A DNA stretch of 64,000 bases from Pseudomonas nitroreducens. Its GTDB lineage: Bacteria > Pseudomonadota > Gammaproteobacteria > Pseudomonadales > Pseudomonadaceae. Each line of letters starts with the position of its first letter. Within the stretch, counting starts at the first letter, position 1. Positions 36,529 to 45,011 of this stretch are shown one piece after another. The position numbers and the translations under genes were made by a program. Under the pieces are notes generated by a model that was not told where the DNA came from, ran no database searches, and was given only the letters and a program-made list of their open reading frames with translations. The stretch spans positions 248,001-312,000 of the forward strand of contig NZ_JALJXP010000004.1 of the NCBI RefSeq assembly GCF_024170165.1, in the 5' to 3' direction.

Positions 36529-37116
36529 ATGACCTTGCGTTCCATCTGCGTATTCTGCGGCGCCAGCCCCGGCGCCACCCCGATCTACCAGGAAGCCGCC
36601 GAAGCCCTCGGCCGCCACCTCGCCGAGAACGGCATCCAGCTGGTCTACGGCGGCGGCGCCGTGGGCCTGATGGGCATGGTCGCCAACGCCGCGATGGCCG
36701 CGGGGGGCGAGGTCATCGGCATCATCCCGCAGAGCCTCAAGGACGCCGAAGTCGGCCACAGCGGGCTGACGCGCCTGGAGGTGGTGGACGGCATGCACGC
36801 GCGCAAGGCGCGCATGGCTGAGCTGAGCGACGCCTTCATCGCCCTGCCGGGCGGCCTCGGCACCCTGGAAGAACTCTTCGAGGTCTGGACCTGGGGCCAG
36901 CTCGGCTACCATGCCAAGCCGCTGGGCCTGCTGGAAGTGAACGGCTTCTTCGACCCGCTGCTGACCTTCCTCGACCACCTGGTGCAGGAGCGCTTCGTGC
37001 GCCAGCCACACCGCGACATGCTGCAACGCGCCGCCTCACCGGCCGAGCTGGTCAGTGCCCTGGCGGCCTGGAAGCCCTTGGCCGCGCCCAAGTGGGTAGA
37101 CCGCACGCCGACCTGA
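36529..37116 (+). CDS. LOG-family cytokinin riboside 5'-monophosphate phosphoribohydrolase
   Basis: 195 residues, ATG 36529. Rossmann-like LOG fold with VFCGASPG at the N-terminus, [18 protein letters not shown], the MHARKARM segment with catalytic Arg, and [16 protein letters not shown] (PGGxGTxxE, residues 104-119). LOG enzymes split nucleoside monophosphates such as iPRMP or AMP into base and ribose 5-phosphate. The P. aeruginosa counterpart PA4923 also follows azurin. Cytoplasmic; physiological substrate in bacteria is unclear. Confidence 0.88.
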   Translation: MTLRSICVFCGASPGATPIYQEAAEALGRHLAENGIQLVYGGGAVGLMGMVANAAMAAGGEVIGIIPQSLKDAEVGHSGLTRLEVVDGMHARKARMAELSDAFIALPGGLGTLEELFEVWTWGQLGYHAKPLGLLEVNGFFDPLLTFLDHLVQERFVRQPHRDMLQRAASPAELVSALAAWKPLAAPKWVDRTPT

Positions 37117-37123
37117 CGCACGC

Positions 37124-37525
37124 CTACCAGCAGCGCTCCGTGGCCGCGCCACGGAGCCCGCTGCTGGCCAGCGTCAACACCCCGCAGGCATCTCCTGCCA
37201 TCGCCCCGACCGGCTCGGCCTGCAGGACATAGCCCGACTCGTCCGGGCCACTGGCGAATCCGAGGCGGTAGAAGGTATTCCCTGGGCCAAGCAGCGACGG
37301 GTCGAACGCCAGCGTTGCACCGACGTAGGTGCCACGGCTGGTGTAGAAGCGCTCCAGCGACTGAGCCCATTCCACCAGAGACTTCTGCGCGTCCACCCGG
37401 CGCACCCGCTGGATGTGCTCCTGGTACGCCGGCAGGGCAATACCCAGCAGGATGCCGATCAGGCTCAGGCAGACCAGCAGTTCCACCAGCGTGAAACCGC
37501 CCGCGCGTTCGTTCATCGAATGCAT
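37124..37525 (-). CDS. pilE: Type IV minor pilin PilE-like
   Basis: 133 residues if started at ATG 37525 (an ATG at 37516 is also possible); GGGAG is eleven bases upstream of the first. Prepilin leader ending in GG, cleaved before FTLVELLVCLSLIGILLGIALPAYQ, with Glu5 of the mature pilin present. Typical PilE features: RVDAQKSLVEWAQSLERFYTSRGTYVGA and two C-terminal cysteines (GDACGVL and RCW). Forms part of the priming complex at the pilus tip. Last gene of the pilVWXY1E run, one base after the pilY1 stop. Confidence 0.85.
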   Translation of the reverse strand: MHSMNERAGGFTLVELLVCLSLIGILLGIALPAYQEHIQRVRRVDAQKSLVEWAQSLERFYTSRGTYVGATLAFDPSLLGPGNTFYRLGFASGPDESGYVLQAEPVGAMAGDACGVLTLASSGLRGAATERCW

Positions 37526-37526
37526 T

Positions 37527-40500
37527 TCAACGAGACTCCCACCAGGCCTTGCGCCCGGAGTCGCGAGGCAGATCGACCGCCTGCCCCTGCGGGCGGCCAG
37601 CAGGATCCACACCCAGCACACGCAGAGCACCGGCCGGGTCGGATTGCAGCAGCGCGCCGCTGGACTGCTGGAGGACATCGCCGCCCGCCCTGTCAGTGTT
37701 GGGCAGGCCGCCCGCCAGCCGCTCACCGCTGCCGATATCCAGCACGACCAAAGCGTGAGCGAGCGGATCGCCGCAGGGGTCGTCTCCCGGGGCGATCAGG
37801 TTGAACGCCACCAGCTTCCCGTCGCGAACCTGCGGCTGCTCCACCACACGCGAACCATCCGCCGGCAGATCGAGATACCAGCCTCGGACGCCATCCTTGC
37901 CGGGAACCGGCAGAAGCCCTGACCGCCCGGCCAGGGCCCGCCCATCGTCAAGTACGCCGTAAAGGCTTTCAGTCGCCGCCGAGGGCTCGTCGTCCCCCAC
38001 GCGGTAGTAGCGCCCGGTTCCGAACAGCACTCGCACTTGTCCGCTGCGGTCCAGGACTGCCGCCACCGACGCGCTGATTGCCTGCGGCTGCCCATCCGGC
38101 GCCAGCGCGCGGAACAGCGGCTTGCCGGCCAGCGACGGTGGGATCGCCGAGTCGCCGCCCGCGTCGCCCGACAGGTCCACACGCCAGAGATTCCCGAGGC
38201 TATCGCCCACATAGAGGCGGTCGGCAGTCACGTCGCCCCTGCTGCTGATCGCCGTCACCGGGCCCAGATCGCCGGCCTCGGGCAGGTGGATGCGTTTGAG
38301 CACCCGACCATCTGCCGCATCGAGCAGCCAGATGTCTCCGCCCTGGCTTTGCGGATCCCTGGCGCCGGAGGAAACCGCTACCACGAACCTTCCCGAACCG
38401 AGGGCCATGAGGCCTGGCCGCCCCAGCGTATAGCCGAGATCGGGATGGCTGAACTCCCAGAGCACGCTGCCGGACTCGACGCGTTCGGGGTCGGTCACGT
38501 CCAGCGCATACAGGCTGTTGCCGCCCGCTCCGGTGCTGCCCACCAACAGGCTTCGCCACTCTTCGCCGATCCAGGCGTTCCCCACCGTGGGCGTCCCGTC
38601 GACGTAATAGCGATGGGCATAGCCGGGGGCGGCCAGCTCGTGAAGGTGCCCCAGCACTGCCGCCGGCACATAGGCGAACAACTCGCGCCCGTCGCGCGCA
38701 TCGAAGCCATGCAGCATGCCGTCGTTGGCGCCCACCGCCACCAGCGGCGCACGCTGCTGGTAGCGGGCGCTGGCCAGGAACTCCCGGTAGCCGGTGCCCA
38801 GTGGCTTGAGCAGCTCGCCATAGGGCTGCGGGTCGTGCCAGGAGTAGACCGGGCGCGAACCAGCGATGTCGCCCAGCCGGCTGGTGCGCAGGCGGAACGG
38901 CAACGCACTGCCGGGCTCGCGCCGCTCCTGAAGGCGCGAACCACGCAGGTAGTCGACCAGCAACTCGCCCTGCTCGCCTCCCAGCCTGCGGCGCTGTGCG
39001 TCATCCAGGGCACTCCAGGCGAAGGGCGTGCCGGCGCGCGCGACCACCGTGCCATCCGCATCAGCCGTAGCCGGCCGCACGGTGAGGATGTTCCGCCCGG
39101 CCAGTTGCGTTTCGCTCAGCTCATCCAGCCGCCGCGCCGCCGACCATTGTGGCTGCTGTTCGTCTTCGCGCCATAGCTGCAGGTCGCCGCTCCAGCGCCG
39201 CCCCGCCAGCAGGGTACTGAACCATTCGCCAGGGTTCGGGCCGGCGCTGAAATTGCCGATGCTCCTCGGCTCATCGCCGGCTACATGAACGAACGCCTGC
39301 TTCAGCTCATCGCGCAGTTGATCAGGGTCGGTGAGTCTCAACAGGTTGAGCGGCCAGCCATCGGCGCCCTGCCACGCGCTTTCCGGCAGCGCTGCTGTGT
39401 GCACCAAGGAGTAGCCGCGCGGGATGGCAAAACCACCGTACTGGGTCGCCAGCCACAGGGCGCTGCCCGGCCCGGCTACTTCATGGGAAGACGCCAGCCA
39501 GTAGGTGGCGGCGCTCTGCCGGCCGGGCAGGTCCGGGCGCAAATCGCCTGCATGGGCGTCATAGGCCACGCCTGCCAGTGCGAGCGACGCGGCGGAGCCT
39601 GCTCCGCCTTGCATGGCCGCCACTTGCTGCGTCGCCTGGACCACTTGCCGGTCACCAAGGCGCAGCAGACTCGCGCCAGCTTCGCCTTCGCCTGCGCCGC
39701 CAATCCCGAGCAGGGCGTTGCGCTGGCAGGCATAGGTGAGCGGGTCCGCATGGGCTCCCTGATGGCGCAGGTAGCCTGTGGCGGCATGGAGCAGCTCGCC
39801 AAGGTCATCCACTGGCGGTGACGGGGTCTCGTCGAAGCGATTGAACTGGACGATCACTCCAGCCTGCCTGTCGATGAAGATTCCGGTCTGCGCCGACCAT
39901 TCTTTCAGCGGGTTATCCCGCCCATCGTCCAGCCATGGACCGACGAACTTCTGCGGCGCGCGCAGCACCACTCCCGTTTCGCGATCAGACCGGCCGAAGA
40001 GGCTGAAGCGCAGGCGCCCAGAGTATTGCTGCAGCAATCCCTCTGGCTTGTAGTAATCGCCATAGCGCTGGCAGTTGCGCTCCAGCTGGCCGGCAATGCA
40101 GACCTGCACGCGCACCTCGATCCGGTAGGTCGTTTCAGGCAATAGCGGCGCTGCGGGCGGGAGCTCCTGCGGCTCGCCGGGAAAGTCCGGGCTGCGACCC
40201 AGCAGAAGGCTGCGCCCCTCTCCCGCGACACGCAGGTACAGCGTTGCGCCGGAGAATGGCGTGGCCCCCGCGACGGTGTCGACAGGCAGCAGACGATCCG
40301 GGAAGGCAGCATCGCGCACCAGATTCCGTCCCTTCTGCAGCACCGTCAGTGCGGCGCTGTCGATGAAGCGGTCGCCCCCGGTCAGCACGGCGCGATACAC
40401 ATCGATGGCCTGTGCCGTCGCCCAGTTGAGGAAGTTGCCACTCCAGGCCTGCCGGCAGACATGGGCCAGCGCCGGGCCGACGGACTGGAAATAGCGCTCC

Positions 40501-40760
40501 GTCCCGGCTTCGCCAGCACGGTAGGCGTAGCACTTGTCCGGGTCGAAATAGCCGAAGTACCGCTCGCCGGTGGCGTAGACCGAGCCCGGATTGGCTGCTG
40601 CCGCCATCGCCCCGTGCGCCGAGGATGGCAGCAGCAGGATGTTGCCCGGGGCACCGCTGGCGACCTGCAGCGGCACCTGGCTGACCGGCGCAGCCTGCAG
40701 CACGCCCGCCAGCGTGGTGCCCAGCATCAGGGAACAAAGTCTTCCGCGCCTCACTACCAC
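37527..40760 (-). CDS. pilY1: Type IV pilus tip protein PilY1-like
   Basis: 1077 residues, start at 40760, signal peptide ending LQAA. The C-terminal half is a seven-bladed beta-propeller (VAVGANDGMLHGFDARDGRELFAYVP at about 660, SLYALDVTDPE, GRPGLMALGSGRFVVAVSSG, LYVGDSLGNLWRVDLSG) as in P. aeruginosa PilY1. Differences: the N-terminal segment reads NILLLPSSAHGAM (residues 40-52) where a von Willebrand MIDAS DxSxS would be expected in PilY1 of P. aeruginosa; and the calcium loop before YVGD reads SSRGDVTAD (839-847), keeping two of the aspartates. The protein sits at the pilus tip and helps adhesion and retraction control. One-base gap to pilE. Confidence 0.85.
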   Translation of the reverse strand: MVVRRGRLCSLMLGTTLAGVLQAAPVSQVPLQVASGAPGNILLLPSSAHGAMAAAANPGSVYATGERYFGYFDPDKCYAYRAGEAGTERYFQSVGPALAHVCRQAWSGNFLNWATAQAIDVYRAVLTGGDRFIDSAALTVLQKGRNLVRDAAFPDRLLPVDTVAGATPFSGATLYLRVAGEGRSLLLGRSPDFPGEPQELPPAAPLLPETTYRIEVRVQVCIAGQLERNCQRYGDYYKPEGLLQQYSGRLRFSLFGRSDRETGVVLRAPQKFVGPWLDDGRDNPLKEWSAQTGIFIDRQAGVIVQFNRFDETPSPPVDDLGELLHAATGYLRHQGAHADPLTYACQRNALLGIGGAGEGEAGASLLRLGDRQVVQATQQVAAMQGGAGSAASLALAGVAYDAHAGDLRPDLPGRQSAATYWLASSHEVAGPGSALWLATQYGGFAIPRGYSLVHTAALPESAWQGADGWPLNLLRLTDPDQLRDELKQAFVHVAGDEPRSIGNFSAGPNPGEWFSTLLAGRRWSGDLQLWREDEQQPQWSAARRLDELSETQLAGRNILTVRPATADADGTVVARAGTPFAWSALDDAQRRRLGGEQGELLVDYLRGSRLQERREPGSALPFRLRTSRLGDIAGSRPVYSWHDPQPYGELLKPLGTGYREFLASARYQQRAPLVAVGANDGMLHGFDARDGRELFAYVPAAVLGHLHELAAPGYAHRYYVDGTPTVGNAWIGEEWRSLLVGSTGAGGNSLYALDVTDPERVESGSVLWEFSHPDLGYTLGRPGLMALGSGRFVVAVSSGARDPQSQGGDIWLLDAADGRVLKRIHLPEAGDLGPVTAISSRGDVTADRLYVGDSLGNLWRVDLSGDAGGDSAIPPSLAGKPLFRALAPDGQPQAISASVAAVLDRSGQVRVLFGTGRYYRVGDDEPSAATESLYGVLDDGRALAGRSGLLPVPGKDGVRGWYLDLPADGSRVVEQPQVRDGKLVAFNLIAPGDDPCGDPLAHALVVLDIGSGERLAGGLPNTDRAGGDVLQQSSGALLQSDPAGALRVLGVDPAGRPQGQAVDLPRDSGRKAWWESR

Positions 40761-40774
40761 CTCCTTGCTGCCGA

Positions 40775-41230
40775 CTAACGGATGAAAAAGATGCTGCTCA
40801 GCCGCACGCTGGAAACCGGCTCCCCCGAAGGCTGGCGACGCGCGCCGAAGCCCACGGCGCGCACCTCGATGGCGACACCATTGGCCAGGCCGCCCTTGCC
40901 GACTTCCAGCCCTTCGCTGGCCAGCCAGCGCAGGAAGCTCAACCGGTAAACCGGTGGTGCCGCGCTCTCGGAGAAGCCTCCCGCCCTTCCTTCGGCAGCC
41001 TCGACAGAAGCCATGGGGCCGCCGTTCCGATAGCGCTCCAGTGCAGCCGTTTCCCCGGCGCGCAGCGCCGCTTCTGCTGCCTGGAACGCCATCTGCCGGT
41101 CACGCAGGTTGCCGGCCATGCGCTCTTCCAACTGCACCATGCGCATGCCCGCGAGACCAATGAGGGTGAGCAGCAACAGCATGACCAGCGAGACCAGCAG
41201 CACCGCTCCGCACTCGGCTTCATGGCGCAT
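40775..41230 (-). CDS. pilX: Type IV minor pilin PilX-like
   Basis: 151 residues from ATG 41230, which has GGGAGGT six bases upstream; an ATG six codons earlier (overlapping pilW) has no ribosome site. Short leader ending AECG, then the hydrophobic helix AVLLVSLVMLLLLTLIGLAGMRMVQLEERMAGNLRDRQMAFQAAEAAL in two stretches, typical of PilX N-terminal helices; position 5 is not glutamate, as in other PilX/GspK-like pilins. A short globular part follows. Member of the PilVWX-Y1-E tip complex. Confidence 0.82.
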   Translation of the reverse strand: MRHEAECGAVLLVSLVMLLLLTLIGLAGMRMVQLEERMAGNLRDRQMAFQAAEAALRAGETAALERYRNGGPMASVEAAEGRAGGFSESAAPPVYRLSFLRWLASEGLEVGKGGLANGVAIEVRAVGFGARRQPSGEPVSSVRLSSIFFIR

Positions 41231-41244
41231 CGCGCGACCTCCCT

Positions 41245-42183
41245 TCATGGCGAAAGATTGCGCAGCGCGATGGTGCTGCTCATCACCAGCCGCAGTCGTC
41301 GCTCCGCATTCGGTGGAACGGTGCGGCCGTCGAACTGCAGCGCCTTGGGCGCCTCGTCGACCTCGCGGGTCTGGCTCTGCAGCAGCAGGCTGATGCGCAC
41401 CGTGCGTACCCGGCGCCAGTCTCCGGTGCTCATTTCCCGAGCCGCCTTGTAGGCCGCCACCACCTCGCTGCCCGCCCCTGCCACGCCATAGCGCAGGCTC
41501 ATGCCGGCGACGCCGTTCACCAGTTCTTCGGTATTGGGCTTGAATGAGGTCTGGCTGTTTTCCGTCACGAACAGCCCCGGCGTGCCGTCGACGCCACGAC
41601 CGATCCAGTAGATCGCGTAGCGATAGGGGTAAACCCGCGCCGCGGCAGCCAGGAAGTGCTCCAGCGAGCGTTCGGTCAGCAGGCTCGCCGCGTTCCCGGC
41701 ATTGCGCAGCAGCAGGCAGGACTGCTGATCGCTGAGCAGATAGAAGGCCCCGGCGACCGCACTCGATGAGGTAAGGAGCACCCGGTTTGCGCTGATCGAA
41801 CGCACTTCGAGAACAGGCTCGGACGCATGGCGCAGCAGCACGGCGTCAGTATTCGACAGGCGCCCGGAAGGCACCCAGGCGGACGCCGACATGCCCGAGC
41901 CGTACCCTTCGAGGGGCGACCGCTCCACGGCGTACTGCGCGTCTTCGATGCCACTGGCATTGACCAGCCCGCCGGCACAGGCACCTGTGAACCCGGCATT
42001 GCGCAGATCCTGCGCAATGACCTCCAGCGCGAAGCGGCCGGTCTCCTGCAGTTCAGCCAGCGCGACACCACTCTGATAGCTGCGTTTGCTGCCGAGGACG
42101 ACCTCGATGACGCCCGCCAGCAGCAACAGGCCGAGCGCCATGGCCACCAGCAGCTCGACCAGCGAAAGCCCGCGCTGGCGCAT
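41245..42183 (-). CDS. pilW: Type IV minor pilin PilW-like
   Basis: 312 residues from ATG 42183. Prepilin leader MRQRG cut before LSLVELLVAMALGLLLLAGVIEVVLGSK, Glu5 present. The large globular domain has paired cysteines (GACAGG, QQSCLLL) and the C-terminal YGV...REMSTGDWRRVRTVRISLLLQS strand region usual in PilW. Longer than other minor pilins, as expected. One base separates its start from the pilV stop. Confidence 0.88.
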   Translation of the reverse strand: MRQRGLSLVELLVAMALGLLLLAGVIEVVLGSKRSYQSGVALAELQETGRFALEVIAQDLRNAGFTGACAGGLVNASGIEDAQYAVERSPLEGYGSGMSASAWVPSGRLSNTDAVLLRHASEPVLEVRSISANRVLLTSSSAVAGAFYLLSDQQSCLLLRNAGNAASLLTERSLEHFLAAAARVYPYRYAIYWIGRGVDGTPGLFVTENSQTSFKPNTEELVNGVAGMSLRYGVAGAGSEVVAAYKAAREMSTGDWRRVRTVRISLLLQSQTREVDEAPKALQFDGRTVPPNAERRLRLVMSSTIALRNLSP

Positions 42184-42184
42184 G

Positions 42185-42658
42185 TCAGAGGCCTGCCCGG
42201 TAGGTGAGGGTTTCCCAGGCATTGCCTGCCTCACCCAGGCGCTCGCGAGCGCGCCGGTCGCTCCAGCGCACAGCGATCACCGCACGGTACTGATCACCAC
42301 TGCGGATTACCCGCACCGAGCCGCTGCCCGCTCCGCCGAGCGTCTCGCAGACGTCGGCCTGCCACTGGCCGAGATCGAGTTGCGCCCGCGTCGAGCCACC
42401 ACCCATCGCGCAGCCACCAGCCACATCGAGGAAGTTCGAGTCGTAGGCACCCGCACGGGCAGCGCCGGGATTCGCGCGCAGCAGATCGGCCATCTCGCTG
42501 GCCAGCCAGGAGGCCTGGGAACGTTGCAGCGCGCTGTAGCCGGCAGTGACAGCGACGTTCTGCAGCCCCGCCAGTCCCAGCAGGCCGATGCCGAGGACGA
42601 GTACCGAGACCAGCACTTCCACCAGGGTGAATCCTTCACTGCGCTTGCCGCCAGCCAT
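42185..42658 (-). CDS. pilV: Type IV minor pilin PilV-like
   Basis: 157 residues from ATG 42658. Leader MAGGKRSEG cut before FTLVEVLVSVLVLGIGLLGLAGLQ, Glu5 present. Followed by the helix SALQRSQASWLASEMADLLRANP, and a C-terminal strand GDQYRAVIAVRWSDRRARE typical of PilV. First gene of the operon; no fimU or fimT precedes it, and no pilY2 is found between pilY1 and pilE. The 200-bp spacer upstream shows no sigma-54 or other promoter I can name. Confidence 0.87.
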   Translation of the reverse strand: MAGGKRSEGFTLVEVLVSVLVLGIGLLGLAGLQNVAVTAGYSALQRSQASWLASEMADLLRANPGAARAGAYDSNFLDVAGGCAMGGGSTRAQLDLGQWQADVCETLGGAGSGSVRVIRSGDQYRAVIAVRWSDRRARERLGEAGNAWETLTYRAGL

Positions 42659-42867
42659 GTTGATCGCCTTGCCGCTGAAGAATGAGCCTCAAGGGTGCAA
42701 GGCTCAGCATGGGGCGGTCAGCCAGACATTTGCTGGGAGATCGAAGGGAAAAGTCCGTCAGCCGGACGGGATCAGGCGCGCAACTAGGACGGCGTCCGAT
42801 GCACCGCGCCACTCATCCATGCCGGGGCGCCATTGGTCCCGGCAAAGCCATGCGCGCGCGGAAAAGA

Positions 42868-42891
42868 AAAGGCCACCGTGAGGTGGCCTTT
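42868..42891 (-). terminator. Terminator of mscS
   Basis: AAAGGCCACC, loop GTGA, GGTGGCCTTT, 34 bp downstream of the mscS stop on the minus strand. Confidence 0.85.
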
Positions 42892-42924
42892 GCAGGAGCA
42901 GGAGCCGTGCAGGAGCAGGAGCCG
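42891..42924. repeat. Two tandem 17-bp units at the mscS stop
   Basis: TGCAGGAGCAGGAGCCG occurs twice without gap, ending exactly where the mscS stop codon begins. Itself built from CAGGAG words. Confidence 0.8.
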
Positions 42925-43776
42925 TCAGTGGTTCGCTGGCTGCTGGACGATCACCGTCTGCGCCGGCATCGGTGCCGGGAAGTCGGTGCCCAGGGCTTCC
43001 TTGATGGTGCGGTTGGTGTCGAAGTAGACCTGCCAGTAGTTGTCGTTGTGGCAGTACGGGCGCACTGCCAGCACCGGGCCGACCAGGTTGAACTCGAGGA
43101 TCTCCACGTCCACTGGCGGGTCGGTCAGCACGTTGGGGATGGCCGCGATGCGCTGCTTGAGCACCGCGACGGCAGCCGCGTAGTCAGCGGCACCGGACAG
43201 CTGAGCCTTGAGTTCCACACGGCGGAAGGTGTTGTGGCTGAAGTTCTGGATGGTGTCGCTGAAGATCTTGTTGTTGCCTACCAGGGTCAGGACGTTGTCC
43301 GGGGTATTGATGGCGGTGGCGAACAGGCCGATCTCCTTCACGGTGCCGGTCACGCCGCCGGCGGAGACGAAGTCGCCGACCTTGAACGGCCGCAGCACGA
43401 TGATGAAGCCACCGGCGGCGAGGTTCGCCAGCAGACCCGACCAGGCCATGCCGATGGCCAGGCCGATGGCGGCGATCAGTGCGGCGAGACTGGTGGTCTG
43501 CACACCGAAGTAGCCGAGGATGCCGACGACCAGCAGGATGTTCAGGGTGACGGTGATGAAGGAGCCGACGTAGCGCAGCACCGTCGGGTCGACACTCTGT
43601 CGCGCCAGCGCCTTCTCCACCAACCCGACGGCGAAGCCGATCAGCCAGCGGCCGAGTACCCAGAAGAGGATGGCGACGATGATCTTCACACCGAATGCGA
43701 GCGCGTACTGCGAAACCGTCGCCCACAGTGCGTTGATCTTCTCCGTACCCACATTGATGATGTTCGTATCTTCCAT
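42925..43776 (-). CDS. mscS: Small-conductance mechanosensitive channel MscS
   Basis: 283 residues, ATG 43776. Three membrane helices (about 22-44, 62-84, 92-125); TM3 shows the Gly/Ala pattern LIAAIGLAIGMAWSGLLANLAAGGFIIVLRPFKVGDFV that lines the pore, followed by the beta domain and a C-terminal alpha/beta vestibule. Length and layout equal E. coli MscS. Opens on membrane tension during hypo-osmotic shock. Synteny with PA4925. Monocistronic. Confidence 0.92.
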   Translation of the reverse strand: MEDTNIINVGTEKINALWATVSQYALAFGVKIIVAILFWVLGRWLIGFAVGLVEKALARQSVDPTVLRYVGSFITVTLNILLVVGILGYFGVQTTSLAALIAAIGLAIGMAWSGLLANLAAGGFIIVLRPFKVGDFVSAGGVTGTVKEIGLFATAINTPDNVLTLVGNNKIFSDTIQNFSHNTFRRVELKAQLSGAADYAAAVAVLKQRIAAIPNVLTDPPVDVEILEFNLVGPVLAVRPYCHNDNYWQVYFDTNRTIKEALGTDFPAPMPAQTVIVQQPANH

Positions 43777-43886
43777 GGAAGCGCACCTGCGAGAGAAAGG
43801 GACCTGATGAACGCTAGCACGGCCCCAGCCGTTTGCTCGTCGCAGCGCGCAGCCCAGAGCCCTGGCGGGCTCCAGGCACTATTCCA

Positions 43887-45011
43887 CTAGCAGTCGCCGG
43901 GCAGCGAGGTGATCCAGCGGTTGAGCATTTCCAGCCCTTCGCGGTGCACCAGGGTGCGCCCCAGCTCGGGCATCATGTCGCCCGGCTTGTCGCTGCCGAC
44001 GCGGTAGCTGAGTACGGACTTTTCCGGGCTGCCGGGATGGATGTCTTCCAGCCTTCCACCAGTGCCGCCGCCCGCCGCCACCGGCGGTTTGCAGATGCCG
44101 TAGGCGATGGAGACCGGCGTGTGCGGGTCGAGGTAGAGGCCGGAAGTGCGCGCCGCACCCTTGGGGTTGTGGCAGTGCGAGCAGTTGGCGTCGAGGTAGC
44201 TGCGCGCCTGTTTTTCCAGGTCCTCGCCGGGGCGCGGATGGCCCCAGAGGGCGTTCTGCGGCACCTGCGCCAGCGCCGGCAGGCCCTTGAGGAAGCCGCG
44301 GGCCTGCCAGTGCTGCAGCTGGTTCTCGCTGCCACCCTGGTAGGCGAAGTCCTTGTTCAGGTGCCGCGCCTTGGGCCCCAGCGGGGCGATGCCGCCGCCT
44401 TTCTGCTCGGCGTGGCACTCGGAGCACTGGTTGGCGTCCGGCACCATGTAGGTGAAGGCGGTCTTCTTGCCGTCCGCGGCGGTGAGCTCCAGTGCCGGGC
44501 TGTCGCCGGCGAGCTCCAGGGTCGCCTCGCTCTGATCGGCATTCCACACATAGGGCAGCGCCGCCCAGCCATCCTTCTGCCGGACCAGTACGCGGGTTTC
44601 CACCAGGTGCACCCTGGACATGTCGAGCCCGGCTTTCGGATCACGGTCGTCCTGGCTGTTCTGCAGCAGGTTGCCCTGGGCGTCCTTCGGGTAATAGAAG
44701 GTCTTGGTCAGCACGGTGCCGACGGGATAGTCGAAGCGGTCCTCGGCGTACTGCGCCGACTGCCCTTCGGGCATCCACACGGTGCGCAGCTTGTGCGCGT
44801 AGTCGGTGAACAGCGGGGTATTGAGGTCATAGGGCAGCACCTCGGCGGCCGGCGCCAGGTGGCCGTCCGCCAGGTGCAGCATGCCCCAGCCGCTGAGCTT
44901 TTCCGGGTAGTCGTCGCCTTCGGGTTGATAACGCGGCTTGCTCTCCTGCCCGCACCCGGCCACAAGGGCAGCCAGGGCGAGCGACAACAGGAACGAAGCG
45001 GGTTTCATCAT
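43887..45011 (-). CDS. SO2930-family diheme c-type cytochrome lipoprotein
   Basis: 374 residues from ATG 45011, overlapping the stop of the beta-helix gene (ATGA). Signal peptide with lipobox LVAGC (Cys 20), so an exported lipoprotein. Two heme c motifs: CSECH at 196-200 and CSHCH at 277-281. The N-terminal 190 residues form a conserved beta-rich domain (LPYDLNTPLFTDYAHKLRTVWMP). The pair cytochrome plus parallel beta-helix lipoprotein is a recurring gene couple in gammaproteobacteria (named after Shewanella SO2930) without known function. Redox activity outside the cytoplasm is clear from the heme sites; donor and acceptor are unknown. Confidence 0.82.
   Translation of the reverse strand: MMKPASFLLSLALAALVAGCGQESKPRYQPEGDDYPEKLSGWGMLHLADGHLAPAAEVLPYDLNTPLFTDYAHKLRTVWMPEGQSAQYAEDRFDYPVGTVLTKTFYYPKDAQGNLLQNSQDDRDPKAGLDMSRVHLVETRVLVRQKDGWAALPYVWNADQSEATLELAGDSPALELTAADGKKTAFTYMVPDANQCSECHAEQKGGGIAPLGPKARHLNKDFAYQGGSENQLQHWQARGFLKGLPALAQVPQNALWGHPRPGEDLEKQARSYLDANCSHCHNPKGAARTSGLYLDPHTPVSIAYGICKPPVAAGGGTGGRLEDIHPGSPEKSVLSYRVGSDKPGDMMPELGRTLVHREGLEMLNRWITSLPGDC

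Noticed and set aside
37124-42658. Type II secretion pseudopilins
   Set aside because: The PilY1-like propeller protein and PilV/W/X/E features identify a type IV pilus minor pilin set.
42682-43890. 402-codon plus-strand frame across mscS
   Set aside because: Translation is Val/Asp/Gly/His-rich with no domain; MscS is clear on the other strand.
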